A stretch of DNA of 32,029 bases from contig JAAUPE010000087.1 of assembly GCA_012034595.1 (NCBI GenBank), forward strand, positions 1 to 32,029. Reading direction: 5' to 3'. The notes below the pieces were generated by a model. The model searched no databases and was not told the origin of the DNA. It saw only the letters and a list, made by a program, of their open reading frames with translations. The first letter of the stretch is position 1. Every line of letters begins with the position of its first letter. Below, piece after piece: positions 23,688-31,998 of the stretch. Both the position numbers and the translations under genes were made by a program. Origin of the DNA: Calothrix sp. CSU_2_0. Its GTDB lineage: Bacteria > Cyanobacteriota > Cyanobacteriia > Cyanobacteriales > Nostocaceae.

Positions 23688-24773
23688 TTATTCTTCACTT
23701 GCTGGTGGAATATCTTCCGCAATTGCTGATGGCACATCTTCCGCAACTGCTGATGGAATATCTTCTTCAACTGCTGATGGAATATCTTCCTCAACTGCTG
23801 ATGGAACATCTTCCTCAACTCCTTCTACTGCTGGTTGCTCAATTGTCATTGATGGTATAGCGGCACCTTGAGCTTTAGCAAGCAACTGTTCGCGATATTT
23901 AGCTGCCATTTCTTCAGCTTTATCGTAAACCAAATCACGGTTCTTAATCATGTCACCGGGTTCTGGCTCCAGCTGCTTAGTAGACAGCGAAATCCGTCCG
24001 CGTTCAGCATCCAAATCAATAATCATTACCTTAACTTCATCATTGACGTTAAAGACACTATGCGGCGTATCGATATGCTCGTGGGAAATTTCCGAGATGT
24101 GTAACAATCCGCTCACACCACCGATATCGATAAACGCACCATAAGGTTTGATACCACGTACCGTACCGATAACCACTTCGCCAACTTCGAGACGATTCAT
24201 CTTGCGTTCTACCAACGCACGACGATGTGAAAGCACCAAACGGTTACGTTCTTCGTCAACTTCGAGGAATTTTAAGGGTAGTTCTTCTCCTACCAATTCT
24301 TCTTTAGGTTTGCGAGTACTGATGTGAGAACCGGGAATAAACCCACGTAATCCTTCAATTCGCACTAACGCACCACCACGGTTAGTTGCAAATACTCCAG
24401 AACGAACGGTTGCATCTTCAGCTTGCAGCTGACGTACCCGTTCCCAAGCTCGCATATATTCTATACGACGAATCGAGAGGGTTAATTGTCCATCTTCGTT
24501 TTCGTCGGTGAGAATGAAAAATTCTCTTGTTTCGTTTGATTGTAAAACTTCTTCCGGGCTATCAACCCGGTTAATTGACATTTCCTGTATGGGTATATAA
24601 GCTGCCGTTTTAGCACCTATGTCAATCAGAGCGCCGCGTGGTTCGATACTAAATACTGTACCGGGTACGATATCCCCAGGGCTAAAGTGGTAATCGTATT
24701 TATCTAGTAATGCAGCAAAATCCTCGTGGGTAAATCCTATTTCAGCAGTAGCAGTTGATTTCTGATTGACCAT
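23688..24773 (-). CDS. rpsA: 30S ribosomal protein S1
   Basis: A 361-residue S1 of the short cyanobacterial/chloroplast type with three S1 domains, which helps mRNA binding to the small subunit. Domains by motif: GDIVPGTVFSIEPRGALIDIGAKT (about 33-100, in separate blocks), RSGVFATNRGGALVRIEGLRGFIPG (about 119-185), and the strongest one, GTVRGIKPYGAFIDIGGVSGLLHIS (about 200-275). The C-terminal tail carries five tandem octads of the form VEEDIPSA ending in SEE, encoded by 24-nt repeats at 23694-23816. An AGGAAA ribosome site lies ahead of the ATG. The leader has a second, perfect anti-16S sequence at 24812-24819. Confidence 0.94.
   Translation of the reverse strand: MVNQKSTATAEIGFTHEDFAALLDKYDYHFSPGDIVPGTVFSIEPRGALIDIGAKTAAYIPIQEMSINRVDSPEEVLQSNETREFFILTDENEDGQLTLSIRRIEYMRAWERVRQLQAEDATVRSGVFATNRGGALVRIEGLRGFIPGSHISTRKPKEELVGEELPLKFLEVDEERNRLVLSHRRALVERKMNRLEVGEVVIGTVRGIKPYGAFIDIGGVSGLLHISEISHEHIDTPHSVFNVNDEVKVMIIDLDAERGRISLSTKQLEPEPGDMIKNRDLVYDKAEEMAAKYREQLLAKAQGAAIPSMTIEQPAVEGVEEDVPSAVEEDIPSAVEEDIPSAVAEDVPSAIAEDIPPASEE
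23694..23816. repeat. rpsA: 24-nt tandem repeat in the rpsA 3' end
   Basis: Five tandem 24-base units reading about TCAACTGCTGATGGAATATC on the plus strand. Unit length keeps the frame and gives the octapeptide repeat EEDIPSAV. The frame is preserved, so copy number could change without disrupting S1. Confidence 0.9.
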
Positions 24774-24811
24774 GCTAATTGTTTCCTGGTGTTAGTCTCC
24801 GTAATGTTAAT

Positions 24812-24819
24812 ACCTCCTA
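24812..24819 (-). promoter_or_regulatory. Perfect Shine-Dalgarno-like sequence in the rpsA leader
   Basis: TAGGAGGT on the minus strand lies about 40 bases before the S1 start, separate from the AGGAAA that serves the ATG. No good start codon follows at the right spacing (the next in-register codon is ATT). Might bind 30S subunits or S1 in feedback, which is known for S1 in other bacteria; here it is inference. Confidence 0.35.
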
Positions 24820-24954
24820 GCGATGTACATGCAAGCGCCTGCCTGACAGTCTACACCTACATCTCATTTATGCTAGCGCAAAGAAGTTGATAAAATATGC
24901 TATCGACTTCCAAATATTAGATTATATCAGATATTTACCTATTGAGTGATTAAC

Positions 24955-25005
24955 CATTAAAACAACAAAAAGAAATAACCGTTACTACCATAATCGTAGT
25001 AACGG
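24955..25005 (-). terminator. Rho-independent terminator of psbB-psbT
   Basis: CCGTTACTAC at 24979-24988 pairs perfectly with GTAGTAACGG at 24996-25005 over a 7-base loop. On the minus strand it is followed by TTATTTCTTTTTGTTGTTTT. It lies 85 bases past the psbT stop. The remaining bases between rpsA and psbT hold only leader DNA. Confidence 0.85.
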
Positions 25006-25089
25006 CTCAAGCATGTTTTGCTTTAGTTTTTGCTTTAATTTTTGTTTTAAATACAGCACTCAGCAATTACAAGCTTGACAATATTGAGA

Positions 25090-25194
25090 TTAGTCGTCTT
25101 TTTTGGAAATGCGGGGGGGTTCGCGGAATGCGATCGCAAAAAATATAGTCCCAATCGCTAATGTGAAAACCAAAATGTAAGCAATGCTTTCCAT
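25090..25194 (-). CDS. psbT: Photosystem II protein T (PsbT)
   Basis: A 34-residue single-helix thylakoid protein of PSII, located at the dimer interface near D1. Translation reads MESIAYILVFTLAIGTIFF and AIAFREPPRISKKDD: the membrane helix (about 4-24) followed by the conserved FREPPRI. It matches PsbT of other cyanobacteria closely. Found directly from the sequence; it is only 34 codons long. It follows psbB on the same strand with a 132-base gap, the usual psbB-psbT order. That gap contains STRR-like AACTATTAACCATTAAC repeats. Confidence 0.96.
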   Translation of the reverse strand: MESIAYILVFTLAIGTIFFAIAFREPPRISKKDD

Positions 25195-25239
25195 GTCTAG
25201 CTTTTCCTGCTTTTTTAGCCAATTTTTAGCAATAAATCA

Positions 25240-25322
25240 GTTAGTGGGTAACAGTTAGAAATTAGCAGTAAGTTTCAAATATTACTTACTAATCACTAAC
25301 TATTAACCATTAACAATCAACA
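25240..25322. repeat. STRR-like heptad repeat between psbB and psbT
   Basis: TTAGTGGGTAACAGTTAGAAATTAGCAG, then TAATCACTAACTATTAACCATTAACAATCAAC: near-heptad TAACTAT/TTAACCA units in the psbB-psbT spacer, described in parts. Confidence 0.5.
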
Positions 25323-25326
25323 AATC

Positions 25327-26856
25327 TTAAACAGCTTTTTTACTGCGAGTCGTTTTGTCACCCACTTTCTGGAAGAGTCCCCATTCGACTTGTTCTTCCA
25401 TGTCCGCTTCAACACCAGCAAATACATCTCGGTAAATTGTCCGAGAACCATGCCAAATGTGACCGAAGAAGAACAGCAGCGCAAATACTGCATGTCCGAA
25501 TGTAAACCAACCACGAGGGCTAGTACGGAATACGCCGTCAGAGTTCAAGGTTTCGCGATCGAAATCAAAGACTTCACCACGTTGAGCCAAACGAGCATAC
25601 TTTTTAACATCTGCGGGGTCATCGAACGACTTACCGTTCAAGTTACCACCGTAGAAGCTAACAGTGATACCAGATTGTTCAAAACTGCTTCTCGATTCTG
25701 CACGACGGAAAGGAATATCCGCACGGACAACACCGTCAGCATCGGTCAAAAGTACTGGGAAGGTTTCAAAGAAGTTAGGCAGACGACGTACTGTTAACTC
25801 ACGACCTTCAGCATCTTTAAATACTGGGTGTCCTTGCCAAGATTGAGCAATACCGTCACCCTTGACCATTGGACCAACGCGGAACAAACCACCTTTTGCG
25901 GGGCTGTTACCAACATAGTCAAAAAATGCCAGTTTTTCCGGAATTTGCGACCAAGCTTCAGAAAGGCTAGCACCTTCAGCAACACTGGATTGAACACGAC
26001 GTTGAATTTCTTGCTTGAAGTATCCTTGGTCCCACTGATAGCGGGTAGGTCCAAACAATTCAATTGGAGTAGTCGCGTTACCGTACCACATCGTACCTGC
26101 CACTACAAAGGCAGCAAAGAAAACTGCGGCAATACTACTCGAAAGTACGGTTTCGATGTTACCCATCCGGAGAGCCTTGTAAAGCCTTTCGGGTGGACGT
26201 ACCGTCAAGTGGAATAAACCAGCAATAATCCCCACTACCCCAGCAGCAATGTGGTGAGCCACAATACCACCGGCATTAAACGGGTTAAATCCTGCTGGTC
26301 CCCATTCCGGAGATACTGGTGCTATGTGACCAGTGACCCCATAGGGATCGGAAATCCACATCCCAGGTCCAAATAATCCGGTCAGGTGGAATGCACCAAA
26401 GCCAAAACAAAGTAGACCGGAGAGAAGTAGGTGAATACCAAACATTTTTGGCAAGTCGAGCGCTGGTTCACCAGTGCGGGAGTCTTGGAAAAGTTCCAAA
26501 TCCCAGTAAACCCAGTGCCAAACTGCTGCTAAAAACAGCAAACCGGAGAGAATAATGTGAGCTGCTGCGACACCTTCAAAAGACCAGAAACCGGGGTCAT
26601 AGCTGGGGTCACCAACTACATTCCAACCACCCCAAGAACCTACTACACCCAGACGTGACATGAAGGGCAAGACAAACATGCCTTGTCGCCACATTGGATT
26701 AAGTACGGGGTCACTGGGGTCGTAGATAGCTAGTTCGTAAAGTGCCATCGAACCTGCCCAGCCTGCCACTAGGGCGGTGTGCATCAAGTGTACAGAAATC
26801 AGCCGTCCTGGGTCATTCAAAACTACTGTATGTACTCGGTACCAGGGTAGTCCCAT
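25327..26856 (-). CDS. psbB: Photosystem II CP47 chlorophyll apoprotein
   Basis: Core antenna of photosystem II with six transmembrane helices and chlorophyll-binding histidines. 509 residues, the normal length. It starts [19 protein letters not shown], with [22 protein letters not shown], and contains [22 protein letters not shown], the large lumenal loop (about residues 260-440) with ERRVQ-like charged segments, and the final helix [17 protein letters not shown]. It is followed by psbT. The ribosome site GAGGAGGAG at 26865-26873 is very strong and supports this start. The promoter must lie in the repeat-rich stretch upstream. Confidence 0.98.
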   Translation of the reverse strand: MGLPWYRVHTVVLNDPGRLISVHLMHTALVAGWAGSMALYELAIYDPSDPVLNPMWRQGMFVLPFMSRLGVVGSWGGWNVVGDPSYDPGFWSFEGVAAAHIILSGLLFLAAVWHWVYWDLELFQDSRTGEPALDLPKMFGIHLLLSGLLCFGFGAFHLTGLFGPGMWISDPYGVTGHIAPVSPEWGPAGFNPFNAGGIVAHHIAAGVVGIIAGLFHLTVRPPERLYKALRMGNIETVLSSSIAAVFFAAFVVAGTMWYGNATTPIELFGPTRYQWDQGYFKQEIQRRVQSSVAEGASLSEAWSQIPEKLAFFDYVGNSPAKGGLFRVGPMVKGDGIAQSWQGHPVFKDAEGRELTVRRLPNFFETFPVLLTDADGVVRADIPFRRAESRSSFEQSGITVSFYGGNLNGKSFDDPADVKKYARLAQRGEVFDFDRETLNSDGVFRTSPRGWFTFGHAVFALLFFFGHIWHGSRTIYRDVFAGVEADMEEQVEWGLFQKVGDKTTRSKKAV

Positions 26857-26864
26857 CGACTACG

Positions 26865-26873
26865 CTCCTCCTC
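26865..26873 (-). promoter_or_regulatory. psbB: Strong ribosome-binding site of psbB
   Basis: GAGGAGGAG on the minus strand, 8 bases before the ATG at 26854-26856. It fixes the psbB start. Confidence 0.8.
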
Positions 26874-26967
26874 GATGAGTTTGTTTACAAAGCAATTTTT
26901 TAGATTTTGTTATTGCAAGAGCTTGCGCTCTTCCACACTTATTGTCTTATGAATTTAGACCGCGTGG

Positions 26968-27108
26968 GCATTTTAGTAGCGAGGAATGCAAAACTTGTTG
27001 TAAGCGATAAGCAGAGCTTAATGCCAAGGGCGTATCGCGCTTTTGCGAAAATTTACACCATGCGATACCATGAGCATCCTTGCAAAAGGATACTCCGCTA
27101 CTAAATGC
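26968..27108. repeat. Element bounded by 13-bp inverted repeats, MITE-like
   Basis: GCATTTTAGTAGCG at 26968-26981 and CGCTACTAAATGC at 27096-27108 are inverted copies with one base inserted in the left arm. Inside are AGGAATGCAAAAC near the left arm and GCATCCTTGCAAAAGGAT near the right arm. No transposase is coded. Flanking target duplications are not obvious. Confidence 0.5.
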
Positions 27109-27217
27109 AAAAATGAGAATGTTTTAAAAAGTGTAACTATTCGTGGAACTCTTTGCAAGCGGCAGCAAAAGAAAATAATGGTACTTCTATGGTGTAAACA
27201 TGAGTACTCCCATCGCA

Positions 27218-27336
27218 GAACCCCACCCCAATTCTCCCATCCGCTTGAATTTCCCCTCCCCGTAGCTTGCTTCCCGTTGGGGTAGCCGCCCTTTTAGGGC
27301 TAGGGTAATCCGGGAGGGGATTAAGGGGTGGAGTTC
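27218..27336. repeat. Large GAACCCCACCCC/GGGGTGGAGTTC inverted repeat
   Basis: GAACCCCACCCC at 27218-27229 is mirrored by GGGGTGGAGTTC at 27325-27336, and CCCCTCCC is mirrored by GGGAGGGG at 27312-27319. The centre holds CGTAGCTTGCTTCCC and a hairpin GCCC-TTTTA-GGGC. This nested palindrome is a well-known kind of intergenic repeat in Nostoc-type genomes. Confidence 0.7.
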
Positions 27337-27596
27337 TTTTATTTGGGGCAATTCCACTATTTGTGTGTAAGCCGTAGTTTGTATAAGGAGGGTAATTAAT
27401 TCCGAAATATCAGGGAAAAAACAGACTTGTGTGACACCTTAGCCTTGTAGAGGTGGGTAAATCTGGGTACTCATGCGATCGCAACAGTAAAAATTAAAAT
27501 TGAAAAATTAAGATTTAAGTCTAAATATAAAGAATCATTACAAAAACTTGAAAATAACAAGCTTTCTTCTCAATTTTCTACCCTCAACCCAACAGG

Positions 27597-27926
27597 CTAA
27601 ACCAACGCTTGCAGATTTTCCATCGCACACCTTGTTTCTGTATTTCCTAAACGTTCTAAAACTTGTTCGGCACTCATCAAACGTTTGAGGGTGACTTGAC
27701 CGATGGTTTTGGTATTTGCAGCTTGGAGGGGATCTATTGGTTTGACCTCAATGGTAATAATTGCATCTTCTACCCGGTATAACCATAATAATTCTTCCTT
27801 TTCCACCAGACATAAACTCATTTTTTGAATATCTGGTAGTCTTCTCCATGCTGCCACTTGCCAAAGTCCTTCAGATTCCCAGACTCTACCGATTGTCCAT
27901 CCCTCAGATAAGAAAAAGTATTTCAT
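27597..27926 (-). CDS. Conserved cyanobacterial small protein, unknown function
   Basis: A 109-residue soluble protein. MKYFFLSEGWTIGRVWESEGLW, then WRRLPDIQKMSLCLVEKEELLWLYRVEDAIITIEV, described in parts, and TIGQVTLKRLMSAEQVLERL resemble a family that I recall only from cyanobacteria as hypothetical proteins. No known motif, no membrane segment. The start MKYFFLSEGW is supported by its conservation in memory of relatives. Monocistronic by layout. Confidence 0.75.
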   Translation of the reverse strand: MKYFFLSEGWTIGRVWESEGLWQVAAWRRLPDIQKMSLCLVEKEELLWLYRVEDAIITIEVKPIDPLQAANTKTIGQVTLKRLMSAEQVLERLGNTETRCAMENLQALV

Positions 27927-28229
27927 AATGCTTTATCTGGTAGTTATTAACCATAATTTGCTGTTTAACAATATCGCAATGTTTAGAGATAAATCAGGTA
28001 TATTCAGTTAGTTTTTCAATAAGAATTTAGAATGCAAAATTTAGCAAATACCCGTTAAGTATCCTTGAGACATCCCCAAGTTAATTAGAATACATATAAA
28101 AAAATTCATCAATTGCTGTGGAATGATATATCCTATCTCTACAGCAAACATATGGTTGTAGTAAAATTACTCACCATTGACTTTAAAGCGATTCAATTAC
28201 CAAACCAAACTATCAAAATTATCGATTTT
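27927..28229. other. Gene-free stretch before the binding-protein gene
   Basis: AT-rich intergenic DNA between divergent genes. The frame of the binding-protein gene stays open upstream to 28113, but that part lacks signal-peptide logic. No repeat, RNA or clear promoter was recognised. Confidence 0.4.
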
Positions 28230-29870
28230 ATGTACTGGTTCCCCTTTTTCAGTAGACCTTGGGGTCGAACTAAACAAATTATTAGTTTTGCTTGTATTTG
28301 TTTATTACTACTTGTTAGCTGTGCGAAAAGTCCGCAAGCTGATAATTCTGGTAATGGGAATAATCCCCGCATTATCATCGGCACAACAAATAAACCCCGA
28401 ACCCTTGACCCGGCAGATGCCTATGAAACAGGGTCGCTCGGTTTGATATATAACATGAGCGATAGGCTATATACTTACAAAGGCGACAGCACAGAGATTC
28501 AACCGCAGCTAGCAACAGAATTACCAAAAATTAGTACCGATGGTTTAACTTATACAATGCCATTACGCCAAGCTGTGGTATTTCACGATGGTGAAAAATT
28601 TAATGCTGCTGCGATGGCTTTTAGTTTAGAAAGGTTTATTAAAAATGGTGGTAAACCAGCGTTTTTGCTGGGTGATATTATCGATTCCGTCAAAGCTACG
28701 GGTGAATACGAATTAACGGTGAAATTAAAACAGCCGTTTGCAGCTTTCCCATCGTTATTAGCATTTGCAGGGGTCTGTGCAGTATCTCCAAAAGCCTACA
28801 AAATTGGTGAAGGTGAATTTAATCCGAATAATTTTATTGGCACTGGTCCATATAAATTAAGTAAATTTGCGACTGATAAGGTGCAACTCGATATTTTCGA
28901 TCAATATTGGGGTGAAAAACCGATTAATCAAGGTGTAACGCTGCAAATTCTTAGCAGTGGAGTGAATTTATATAATGCCTTTCGGAAAAAATCGATTGAC
29001 GTAGCTGGTTTATCAATGGATGCAGACCAAATTCGATCGCTACGGGAAAAAGGCAAAAATGGAGATTGGCAAGCGATCGCAAATAATGGTAGCGTCGTCT
29101 CGTTTATGGCTGTAAATCGCAACCAAAAACCTCTGGATAACCCATTGGTCAGGCAAGCACTAGCAGCAATGATGGATCGGAAATTGTTATTAGAGAGGGT
29201 GTTATACGGACAGGGACAACCAGTTTACAGCATGGTTCCCAACACCTTAGATGTTTACAAACCAGCCTTTAAAGAGCAATATGGCAGTGATGGGAATCCA
29301 GAAAAAGCCAAACAATTGCTCAAACAGGCAGGATTCTCCAAAGAAAACCCCGCAAAAGTCGAACTTTGGTATCGTTCCAACGTCGCTACAACAGGTTTAA
29401 CGGCAATTGTCACCAAAGCGATCGCACAAAAAACAATGGATGGTTTGTTAGATATTCAAATCAACGGTATCGACTCCACTAGTGCGTACAAATATATTCC
29501 CCAAGGTGCTTACGCAACAACTTTGTTGGAATGGTATCCCGACTTTTTAGATGCAGACAATTATGTGCAGCCATTTTTGCAATGCGAAAAAGGTTCCAAT
29601 GAAAAGGGTTGTGAAAAGGGTGGCAGTGTCTCTCAAGGTTCGTTTTACTATAGCGAAAGTATGAATAAGTTGATTGAAGCTCAACGCAAGGAACAAGATT
29701 CCACGAAACGTAAGCAATATTTTGCCGAAATTCAAGACATCATTGCTAAGGATGTTCCTTATATTCCTTTATGGCAAGGACAAGAGTATTTGTTTGCCCA
29801 AAATAGTGTTAGTGGTGTTACACAAGATGCTAGTCAATTATTGATTTATGGGGGAATGAAAAAGAGTTAA
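28230..29870 (+). CDS. ABC transporter substrate-binding lipoprotein, peptide/nickel type (SBP_bac_5)
   Basis: A 546-residue binding protein that would deliver peptides or a similar solute to an ABC importer. The ATG at 28230 is chosen over longer starts because it places a lipoprotein signal at the N-terminus: basic stretch SRPWGRTK, hydrophobic core, and lipobox LVSC with Cys31. The mature protein follows family 5: [87 protein letters not shown], and near the end [16 protein letters not shown]. Substrate unknown. A permease follows after a repeat-filled 247-base gap. Confidence 0.93.
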   Translation: MYWFPFFSRPWGRTKQIISFACICLLLLVSCAKSPQADNSGNGNNPRIIIGTTNKPRTLDPADAYETGSLGLIYNMSDRLYTYKGDSTEIQPQLATELPKISTDGLTYTMPLRQAVVFHDGEKFNAAAMAFSLERFIKNGGKPAFLLGDIIDSVKATGEYELTVKLKQPFAAFPSLLAFAGVCAVSPKAYKIGEGEFNPNNFIGTGPYKLSKFATDKVQLDIFDQYWGEKPINQGVTLQILSSGVNLYNAFRKKSIDVAGLSMDADQIRSLREKGKNGDWQAIANNGSVVSFMAVNRNQKPLDNPLVRQALAAMMDRKLLLERVLYGQGQPVYSMVPNTLDVYKPAFKEQYGSDGNPEKAKQLLKQAGFSKENPAKVELWYRSNVATTGLTAIVTKAIAQKTMDGLLDIQINGIDSTSAYKYIPQGAYATTLLEWYPDFLDADNYVQPFLQCEKGSNEKGCEKGGSVSQGSFYYSESMNKLIEAQRKEQDSTKRKQYFAEIQDIIAKDVPYIPLWQGQEYLFAQNSVSGVTQDASQLLIYGGMKKS

Positions 29871-30059
29871 TTGGGGATTGGGCATTGATAATTGGGCATT
29901 GATAATTGGGGATTGGGCATCGGGAATTGGGAATTGGGGATTGGGCATTGGGCATTAAACCAGAATCCAGAATCCAGAATCCAGAATCCAGAATCCAGAA
30001 TCTAAATAATCCAAAATCCAAAATCCAAAATCCAAATAATCCAAAATCCAAAATATTGT
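29871..30059. repeat. Heptad STRR array between binding protein and permease
   Basis: Three successive blocks: TTGGGGA/TTGGGCA/TTGATAA-type heptads (29871-29957), five or more tandem CCAGAAT heptads (about 29961-30000), then CCAAAAT heptads (about 30010-30055). These are classic cyanobacterial short tandem repeats. They fill the intergenic space of one likely operon. Confidence 0.9.
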
Positions 30060-30068
30060 TAAAGTCAA

Positions 30069-30095
30069 AGACGTTCCACCGGAACGTCTCTACAA
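30069..30095. repeat. Palindromic AGACGTTCC repeat
   Basis: AGACGTTCC at 30069-30077 and GGAACGTCT at 30081-30089 are 9-bp inverted arms, followed by CTACAAA. Same family as 1858-1890. It lies just before the permease start. Confidence 0.65.
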
Positions 30096-30117
30096 ATTCA
30101 AAATCTAAAATCAAAAC

Positions 30118-31146
30118 ATGTCTCGTTCCAAAGCCCTTACTTATTACGTAACAGTCAGATTGCTCTTGGCTCCATTACAAATATTAACCATTGTCACAAT
30201 GGTATTCGCGTTATTAAGAGTTGCAGCAGGGGACCCAGTAGATGCAATATTAGGTGTACGTGCGCCGGATGCAGCCAAAGAAGCACTTAGAAAACAATTA
30301 GGTTTAGATTTACCTTTGCCGTTGCAATATCTCAATTATTTGGGAAGTTTGTTTTTCAAATTCGATATGGGTAAATCAATAACTAGTCGAGGTAAAGGTG
30401 TTTGGGAAATCATTAGCGAACATTTCCCAGCAACTGCGGAATTAGCTATATTTAGCATCATTGTGGCGTTAGTTGTTGGTATCACAGTTGGTACTATTTC
30501 CGCTTCTCGTCCGGGTACAAAATTAGATGTGGCTGGTCGATTGTTTGGGATTATTACCTATGCTTTACCAATGTTTTGGGCAGGGATGATATTGCAATTA
30601 ATTTTCTCTGTGGGTTTAGATATATTACCCTTAGGAACACGTTTTCCAGCTATTTTAGAAGCTCCAGAAAAAATTACTGGTTTGTACACAATTGATAGTT
30701 TACTAAGAGGTAAATTTGTCGAATTTTTTACAGCAATTAAATATTTGATATTACCTAGCTGCACCTTGGGAATATTGTTAAGCGGTATTTTTGAGCGGAT
30801 TGTGCGGGTGAATTTGAAGCAAACCTTACAATCCGATTATGTCGAAGCTGCCAGAGCTAGAGGTATTCCCGAAAACAAAATCCTCATTTCCCACGCTTTG
30901 AAAAATGCCCTCATTCCCGTAATCACCGTACTGGGGTTAACCTTTGCTTCACTGTTGGGAGGGGCAATTTTGACTGAAGTTACATTCTCATGGCCCGGAT
31001 TAGCAAGCCGTTTGTACGAAGCGATAACAGAACGTGATTATCCCACAGTTCAGGGAATCATGGTGTTTTTTGGTGCGATCGTTGTTATGGCAAGTATTTT
31101 GATTGATATTCTTAATGCCTCCGTAGACCCACGGATTAGATATTAG
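30118..31146 (+). CDS. ABC transporter permease, peptide/nickel type (DppB/OppB-like)
   Basis: A 342-residue inner-membrane permease with about six hydrophobic segments. The N-terminus YYVTVRLLLAPLQILTIVTMVFALLRVAAGDPVD and APDAAKEALRKQLGLDLPLPLQYL are typical of DppB (blocks given separately). The cytoplasmic EAA loop, which contacts the ATPase, is EAARARGIPENKILISHALKNALIP. It probably works with the upstream binding lipoprotein. The second permease and the ATPases usual for this importer family are not in the window: the next gene is convergent. They may be encoded elsewhere. Confidence 0.95.
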   Translation: MSRSKALTYYVTVRLLLAPLQILTIVTMVFALLRVAAGDPVDAILGVRAPDAAKEALRKQLGLDLPLPLQYLNYLGSLFFKFDMGKSITSRGKGVWEIISEHFPATAELAIFSIIVALVVGITVGTISASRPGTKLDVAGRLFGIITYALPMFWAGMILQLIFSVGLDILPLGTRFPAILEAPEKITGLYTIDSLLRGKFVEFFTAIKYLILPSCTLGILLSGIFERIVRVNLKQTLQSDYVEAARARGIPENKILISHALKNALIPVITVLGLTFASLLGGAILTEVTFSWPGLASRLYEAITERDYPTVQGIMVFFGAIVVMASILIDILNASVDPRIRY

Positions 31147-31175
31147 GTTACGATCCGACTATGAACCGAGAATCC

Positions 31176-31192
31176 TCGTCCTTATAGGACGA
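31176..31192. terminator. Hairpin between convergent genes
   Basis: TCGTCCT-TAT-AGGACGA is a perfect 7-bp stem between the stops of the permease and the DUF1400 gene. No good T tract follows on either strand, so termination by it is uncertain. Confidence 0.4.
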
Positions 31193-31198
31193 TGGATG

Positions 31199-31738
31199 TC
31201 AAGCATTTGTTTTTATTAGTAGGATAGCTTCTTGTAAACGACGCAGTTGATTGTATGCTTTTTCCAAGCGATCGCCATCTAGTTCAACTTCTGTACTAGG
31301 GTAGTTTTTTATTACTTCAATTAATTTAATATCGTTATCTTGACTTGCAGACAGCACCAAAGCCGAACGCATTGCTTGTCTGTCAGCTTTTCGCGAGGGT
31401 GTGTGAATCACTTCGCTAATTTGGTCTAGCACTACATTTCCCACGGGACTATTTAAAACTCGGTCTAAAATGATTGGATTGACTTTGACTGGGTTGGTTA
31501 AGTAGCGACGAACTTTATTTGGGTCTTGTTGTGCTAACTTAAAGCCTACACGTAAGGGGACAGAAAGTTTACCATTATCTGCAAAATTGCTAAGTTCCTT
31601 GACTGAAAGCGATTCGCGGAAAACACGATATTTCAGCACAACTTTTTCCGCAGCAAAAGCGGGAGCAGTACTAAGAACCACACATGTAGTTATTGTCAAG
31701 ATTAGACAACGACGAATTGAAGAGATATTTGGAAGCAT
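31199..31738 (-). CDS. Secreted DUF1400 protein
   Basis: A 179-residue protein with a signal peptide (RRCLILTITTCVVLSTAPAFA, cleavage after AFA near residue 29). The mature part matches DUF1400, seen in cyanobacteria either alone or as an N-terminal part of alpha/beta hydrolase-type proteins: KYRVFRESLSVKELSNFADNG, VNPIILDRVLNSPVGNVVLDQISEVIHTPS (described in parts) and RQAMRSALVLSASQDN. No hydrolase catalytic residues are present here. Function unknown; probably acts in the periplasm. Confidence 0.85.
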   Translation of the reverse strand: MLPNISSIRRCLILTITTCVVLSTAPAFAAEKVVLKYRVFRESLSVKELSNFADNGKLSVPLRVGFKLAQQDPNKVRRYLTNPVKVNPIILDRVLNSPVGNVVLDQISEVIHTPSRKADRQAMRSALVLSASQDNDIKLIEVIKNYPSTEVELDGDRLEKAYNQLRRLQEAILLIKTNA

Positions 31739-31998
31739 TTTTAAATATTTATACTAGTATTATTTTTAACTTAGACGATATTCTCAAATATAAGTTGCAA
31801 AAAATTACTAGTAGTCTGTCAAGAACTAATTGACGGTTGTAGAGACAGCGAAGTTGCCGCGAAACTTTGCCACGGGGAGAAGTTTGTGGGGACGGTTTCC
31901 GTCCTTTCAAGGGTAGGTATTTAATAAAGGCGTATTTTTGCAGGTAAAATACTTATCTAGGTTTTATCAGCAGAATTACTACGGGTGTAGGAGGGTGA
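31739..31998. other. Intergenic stretch with a GGACGG hairpin repeat
   Basis: Between the DUF1400 gene and the probable start at 31999. Contains GTAGAGACAGCGAAGTTGCC and a GGACGG-TTT-CCGTCC hairpin at 31890-31904 followed by TTTC, which looks like another dispersed palindromic repeat. No gene seen. Confidence 0.5.

Larger units (their letters stand above)
26857..27596. other. Repeat-rich gene-free stretch upstream of psbB
   Basis: No gene is supported here. Contents: the psbB leader; a small hairpin AAGAGC-TTGC-GCTCTT near 26917-26933; a roughly 140-base element bounded by 13-bp inverted repeats (26968-27108); a large inverted structure (27218-27336); and AT-rich DNA with one HIP1 site near 27476. 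The psbB promoter is expected between 26880 and 26960 or beyond the repeats, but no clear -10/-35 pair can be assigned. Confidence 0.6.

Noticed and set aside
23618-23818. HQQLRKIF repeat protein on the minus strand in another frame
   Set aside because: It is the 24-nt S1 tail repeat read out of frame.
25390-26217. Plus-strand frames opposite psbB
   Set aside because: psbB is unambiguous and highly conserved; opposite frames are shadows of its codons.
29961-30055. CRISPR or iteron origin at the heptad array
   Set aside because: Units are contiguous heptads without spacers and match the known STRR class; no replication gene is near.
29830-30114. Repetitive FWILDFGLF-type protein on the minus strand
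   Set aside because: Arises from reading the heptad repeats; composition is purely periodic.
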